From positions 1 to 64,000 of the forward strand of contig NZ_CYSR01000027.1 of the NCBI RefSeq assembly GCF_001458395.1: a stretch of 64,000 nucleotides of DNA, in the 5' to 3' direction. Below the pieces are notes generated by a model that saw only the letters and a list, made by a program, of their open reading frames with translations, was not told where the DNA came from and searched no databases. Positions within the stretch are counted from its first letter, which is position 1; each line of letters starts with the position of its first letter. The stretch is from Leisingera aquaemixtae. Lineage in GTDB: Bacteria > Pseudomonadota > Alphaproteobacteria > Rhodobacterales > Rhodobacteraceae. Shown one piece after another: positions 61,200 to 64,000 of the stretch. The position numbers and the translations under genes were made by a program.

Positions 61200-64000
61200 C
61201 CGGCCCTTGCCCTGCGGTTTGCCCGCATGGCCCGCCGCTTCGACATGGTGTCGGCGCGGTCCGGCCCTGCGGCTGCCTCAGGCTGTTTTTCCGTATTTGC
61301 AGGGGTGCCTGCAAGCCCTTCGATATGCGCCGCCAGCCCCGCCAGTGTCGGGAAGCGGAAAATGTCGGTGATCGACAGCGCCGCCGTGCCCAGCTCCGTG
61401 CGCAGCTCCCGGTGCGCCTGCACCGCCAGCAGGGAATGGCCGCCCAGGGCAAAGAAATTGTCCTGCGCCCCAATGCCGCTGACGCCCAGGATACGGCTCC
61501 AGACAGTGGCGATCCTGGCCTGCGCACCGGCATCCAGAGGCACCGACGGGGCGGCCTCAACCCGCGCAGGCTGCGGGTCCGGCAGCGCCTTGCGGTCGAT
61601 TTTCTTGTTGGGCGTCAGCGGGAAAGCCTCCAGCGTGACGATATGCGCGGGCACCATCACCGCCGCCAGCCGTGCCTCCAGCGCCTGTTTCAGCGCCTCC
61701 CCGGACACCGGCGCAGAGGTTGTGACATAGCCGGCCAGCTGTTCCGCTCCGGCCTCTCCGCGCGGCACCACCACGGCGCCGGTCACACCCGGCTGCGCCG
61801 CCAGTGCTGCCTCGATCTCCCCCAGCTCGATCCGCTGGCCGCGGATCTTCACCTGATGGTCGGTGCGGCCCAGGAACATCAGATTGCCTTTTGCCGTCCA
61901 GCGCACCAGATCGCCGGTGCGGTACAGGCGGCCAGCAGCGAACGGTGTGTTAACGAACCGTTCAGCGGTCAGTTCCTGCCGCTGCCAGTAGCCCGCCGTG
62001 ACACCCGCGCCGCCGATATACAACTCCCCCGGCGTTCCCGCGGGGACCGGCGCTTGATTTTCGTCCAGAACATAGACCTGCGTGTTGGCAACCGGCGTGC
62101 CAATCCCGGCTGTCCCTGCGGGGACAGCGGAGATTTTCTCGACTGTGGACCAGATCGTGGTCTCGGTCGGGCCGTACATATTGCGGATCTCTGCCCGGGT
62201 CGCGTCCTTCAATGCCTGCACCAGATCGCCGGGCAGCGCCTCGCCGCCGACCAGCAGATGCTGCAACTGGCCCAGGCAGGCGCTGGCGTCCGCGTCCGCG
62301 GCTATCATCCGCGCCATCGACGGGGTGCATTGCATATGGCTGACCCCATGCCGCACGATCTGCGCCGCCAGCGAGAAGTCATCCGCCGCCAGTTCCTGCG
62401 GCGCGTTCGACAGGCGCAGCACCTCGGCCAGCGGTTTCAGCCCCTCCAGCACCACGTCGGGCGCGATGCCATAGTCGATCAGGCAGGCAACCTCATCCAT
62501 GCCGATGCGTTTCAGCTGCTCGACCCGCTGGCAGGCGTCCTGGATCGTGCCGAACAGGCCGGACTCTTCGAAATACCGCTCGAACGCGAAGTCGAGGATC
62601 GCCTCCAGCTCTTCCTCGGACAGCATCCCCAGGTCCATCTCGAAGGGGTTGTTCACGCCCTCGGGTTTCTTGAAGGCGGGGAAGGCCCAGGCGTATTGCT
62701 TGATCAGCCCGGCGGCGGAGCGCAGGTAGTCCTTCATCGGCTCGCGCGCTACCTTACGGGCCTCCTCGCGGGTTCCGGCCAGATAGCTGTGCAGCATCAG
62801 CGTGACCCTGAAATCCGCGGGGTCATGGCCTGCGTCGCGCAGGGCGTCGTGGTAGATGCGGATCTTGCCTGCCACCTCCTCGATACTCTGCCCCAGGAGG
62901 TGAGTCAGCACATTGGCCCCGATCGCACCGGCCACGCGCCAGGTCTCCGGGTTGCCCGCGGTGGTGACCCAGACCGGCAGCTCCTTGGAGACCGGGCGGG
63001 GCTGGGTGATGACGCTGTGCGCACCGCCGTCCTTGCGCGGGAAGGCCACTTCCTCGCCGCGCCACAGCTTGCGCACGGTTTCGATGGCGTCAAACATCGC
63101 GGCCTTATTGGCGGGCGGGGTGTTTTCGGGGCGCAGGATGAAATCATCCGGCTGCCAGCCGGAGGCAAAGCCGATGCCCGCACGCCCCGCGGTCAGGTTG
63201 TCGATTACCGCCCATTCCTCGGCAATCCGCGCCGGATGGTGCAAAGGCGCCACGCAAGAGCCGGAGCGCACGCCGATGTTCTGCGTCACCGCCGCAACCG
63301 CGGCGCCGGTGACCGACGGGTTCGGATAAGGCCCGCCAAAGGCGTGGAAGTGGCGCTCCGGCGTCCAGACCGCGTTGAAACCGTGCCGGTCAGCGAACTT
63401 GGCGCCTTCCAGCAGCAGATGGTATTTCTGCGGCCCCGGCCCGTCGTCATTGCCCCAGTAGAACAGGTTGAAATCCATCTTCCGGGTGCTGAGCGCCACG
63501 GGGCCCTTGGACAGCTCCAGCCGGCTTTCGTCGCTGGACAGAACCAGCTTTAAGCCGCGCGAGAGAGTCCAGAACAGCTCCAGCACTGAAATGTCGAAGC
63601 TGAGGCTGGTGACGGCCAGCCAGGCGTCGCCCTCCTGATGCGGGATGCGGGCGTCCATGCCGGTGAAGAAGTTCGACACATTGGCATGGGTGACCATCAC
63701 CCCCTTGGGCAGGCCGGTAGAGCCGGAGGTGTAGATGAGGTAGGCCAGATCGCTGCCGGTGGCGCCGCCGGAGGTGTTTTCCCCGGCTGTCCCCGCGGGG
63801 ACGGTTTCGATGTCCAGCACCTCAGCGTCCGAGGCCGGCAGGCTGCCCGCCAGCGCGCTTTGCGTCACGATGACCTGCGCCTGGCTGTCTGCGATGTAAT
63901 GCGCGACGCGGTCCGCGGGGTAGGCAGGATCCAGCGGCACATAGGCGCCGCCGGCCTTCATTACCCCAAGCGTGGCAAACACAAGGTCCGGCGCACGGCG
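61196..64000 (-). CDS. Single-module NRPS with luciferase-like monooxygenase inside the A domain (5' partial)
   Basis: The frame runs to the window edge (64000), so the N-terminus is missing. Visible order: adenylation core A2-A3 ([34 protein letters not shown]), A4 near [10 protein letters not shown], then an approximately 350-residue FMN-dependent luciferase-like monooxygenase ([43 protein letters not shown]). The rest of the A domain follows ([44 protein letters not shown]), then a carrier domain with [15 protein letters not shown] and a short Arg-rich tail. This matches the MupA/Atu3671-type monooxygenase inserted in NRPS A domains. No condensation or thioesterase domain is visible. The amino acid selected is unknown. 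It is the first visible gene of a chain continuing to GT2. Confidence 0.92.
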   Translation of the reverse strand, partial: RRAPDLVFATLGVMKAGGAYVPLDPAYPADRVAHYIADSQAQVIVTQSALAGSLPASDAEVLDIETVPAGTAGENTSGGATGSDLAYLIYTSGSTGLPKGVMVTHANVSNFFTGMDARIPHQEGDAWLAVTSLSFDISVLELFWTLSRGLKLVLSSDESRLELSKGPVALSTRKMDFNLFYWGNDDGPGPQKYHLLLEGAKFADRHGFNAVWTPERHFHAFGGPYPNPSVTGAAVAAVTQNIGVRSGSCVAPLHHPARIAEEWAVIDNLTAGRAGIGFASGWQPDDFILRPENTPPANKAAMFDAIETVRKLWRGEEVAFPRKDGGAHSVITQPRPVSKELPVWVTTAGNPETWRVAGAIGANVLTHLLGQSIEEVAGKIRIYHDALRDAGHDPADFRVTLMLHSYLAGTREEARKVAREPMKDYLRSAAGLIKQYAWAFPAFKKPEGVNNPFEMDLGMLSEEELEAILDFAFERYFEESGLFGTIQDACQRVEQLKRIGMDEVACLIDYGIAPDVVLEGLKPLAEVLRLSNAPQELAADDFSLAAQIVRHGVSHMQCTPSMARMIAADADASACLGQLQHLLVGGEALPGDLVQALKDATRAEIRNMYGPTETTIWSTVEKISAVPAGTAGIGTPVANTQVYVLDENQAPVPAGTPGELYIGGAGVTAGYWQRQELTAERFVNTPFAAGRLYRTGDLVRWTAKGNLMFLGRTDHQVKIRGQRIELGEIEAALAAQPGVTGAVVVPRGEAGAEQLAGYVTTSAPVSGEALKQALEARLAAVMVPAHIVTLEAFPLTPNKKIDRKALPDPQPARVEAAPSVPLDAGAQARIATVWSRILGVSGIGAQDNFFALGGHSLLAVQAHRELRTELGTAALSITDIFRFPTLAGLAAHIEGLAGTPANTEKQPEAAAGPDRADTMSKRRAMRANRRARAG

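Noticed and set aside
61325-63553. 742-aa open frame opposite the NRPS gene
   Set aside because: Covers the NRPS A and monooxygenase domains in antisense; no motif of its own.
1-64000. CRISPR array
   Set aside because: No regularly spaced direct repeats of 23-40 bp with unique spacers were seen; the only regular repeats are the 15-bp coding repeats in 43.5-44.8 kb and the short tract near 51.9 kb.

Overview
The window looks like chromosomal DNA of a marine alphaproteobacterium of the Roseobacter group (Rhodobacteraceae; Leisingera or Phaeobacter type). This is inferred from the high G+C content, the gene content (norCBQD with nnrS and a Crp/Fnr regulator, a glpVSTPQU-type glycerol ABC transporter, DUF982 and CspA proteins, an RTX haem peroxidase) and the style of the proteins. 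No marker gene such as 16S rRNA is present, so the genus is a guess.

Positions 1-16,476 are an accessory island. It has a tRNA-Gln(TTG) gene at its right edge. Next to the tRNA is the N-terminal remnant of a tyrosine integrase, cut off and fused in frame to a 3' fragment of an IS481-family element. A second, matching 456-bp IS481 3' end lies in inverted orientation at the left edge. Between them is a helicase-rich, DISARM-like putative antiphage cluster with two divergent arms. The left arm holds a UvrD-type helicase, DrmA, DrmB (DUF1998) and a predicted PD-(D/E)XK nuclease whose C-terminus is cut by the IS. The right arm holds a 979-aa protein of unknown function, translationally coupled to an SNF2-type helicase. 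The methyltransferase and the phospholipase-D-like DrmC of canonical DISARM are absent. An IS21-family remnant sits between drmB and the nuclease gene.

Positions 16,700-47,050 are ordinary chromosome. They carry a CoA-transferase, an RTX haem peroxidase, a hybrid histidine kinase next to a dihaem cytochrome c peroxidase, and a nitric-oxide response and reduction locus (nnrS, a Crp/Fnr regulator, norC-norB-norQ-norD and two tiny membrane genes). These are followed by a BlaI/M56 regulatory pair, a glycerol-type ABC transporter operon (glpV-glpS-glpT-glpP-glpQ-glpU), a THUMP-domain rRNA methyltransferase, a Gly/Ser/Thr-repeat protein, an APH-fold protein and a DinB-like TIGR03084 protein.

Positions 47,100-64,000 are mainly surface-polysaccharide and natural-product genes. 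They include dgoK and an AraC regulator, an ExoY-like priming sugar transferase, a CpsD-like protein without the P-loop lysine, a Wzz-type chain-length protein, a Wzx-type flippase and a GT4 glycosyltransferase. On the minus strand is a five-gene chain joined by 4-nt overlaps: a single-module NRPS with a luciferase-like monooxygenase inside its adenylation domain, a 4'-phosphopantetheinyl transferase, two paralogous SGNH-like proteins and a GT2 glycosyltransferase. The NRPS runs off the right end of the window. Two copies of a roughly 130-bp structured repeat, with different but self-complementary hairpin arms, lie in convergent intergenic gaps at 47.2 and 56.1 kb. A candidate 80-nt small or leader RNA precedes the exopolysaccharide genes.
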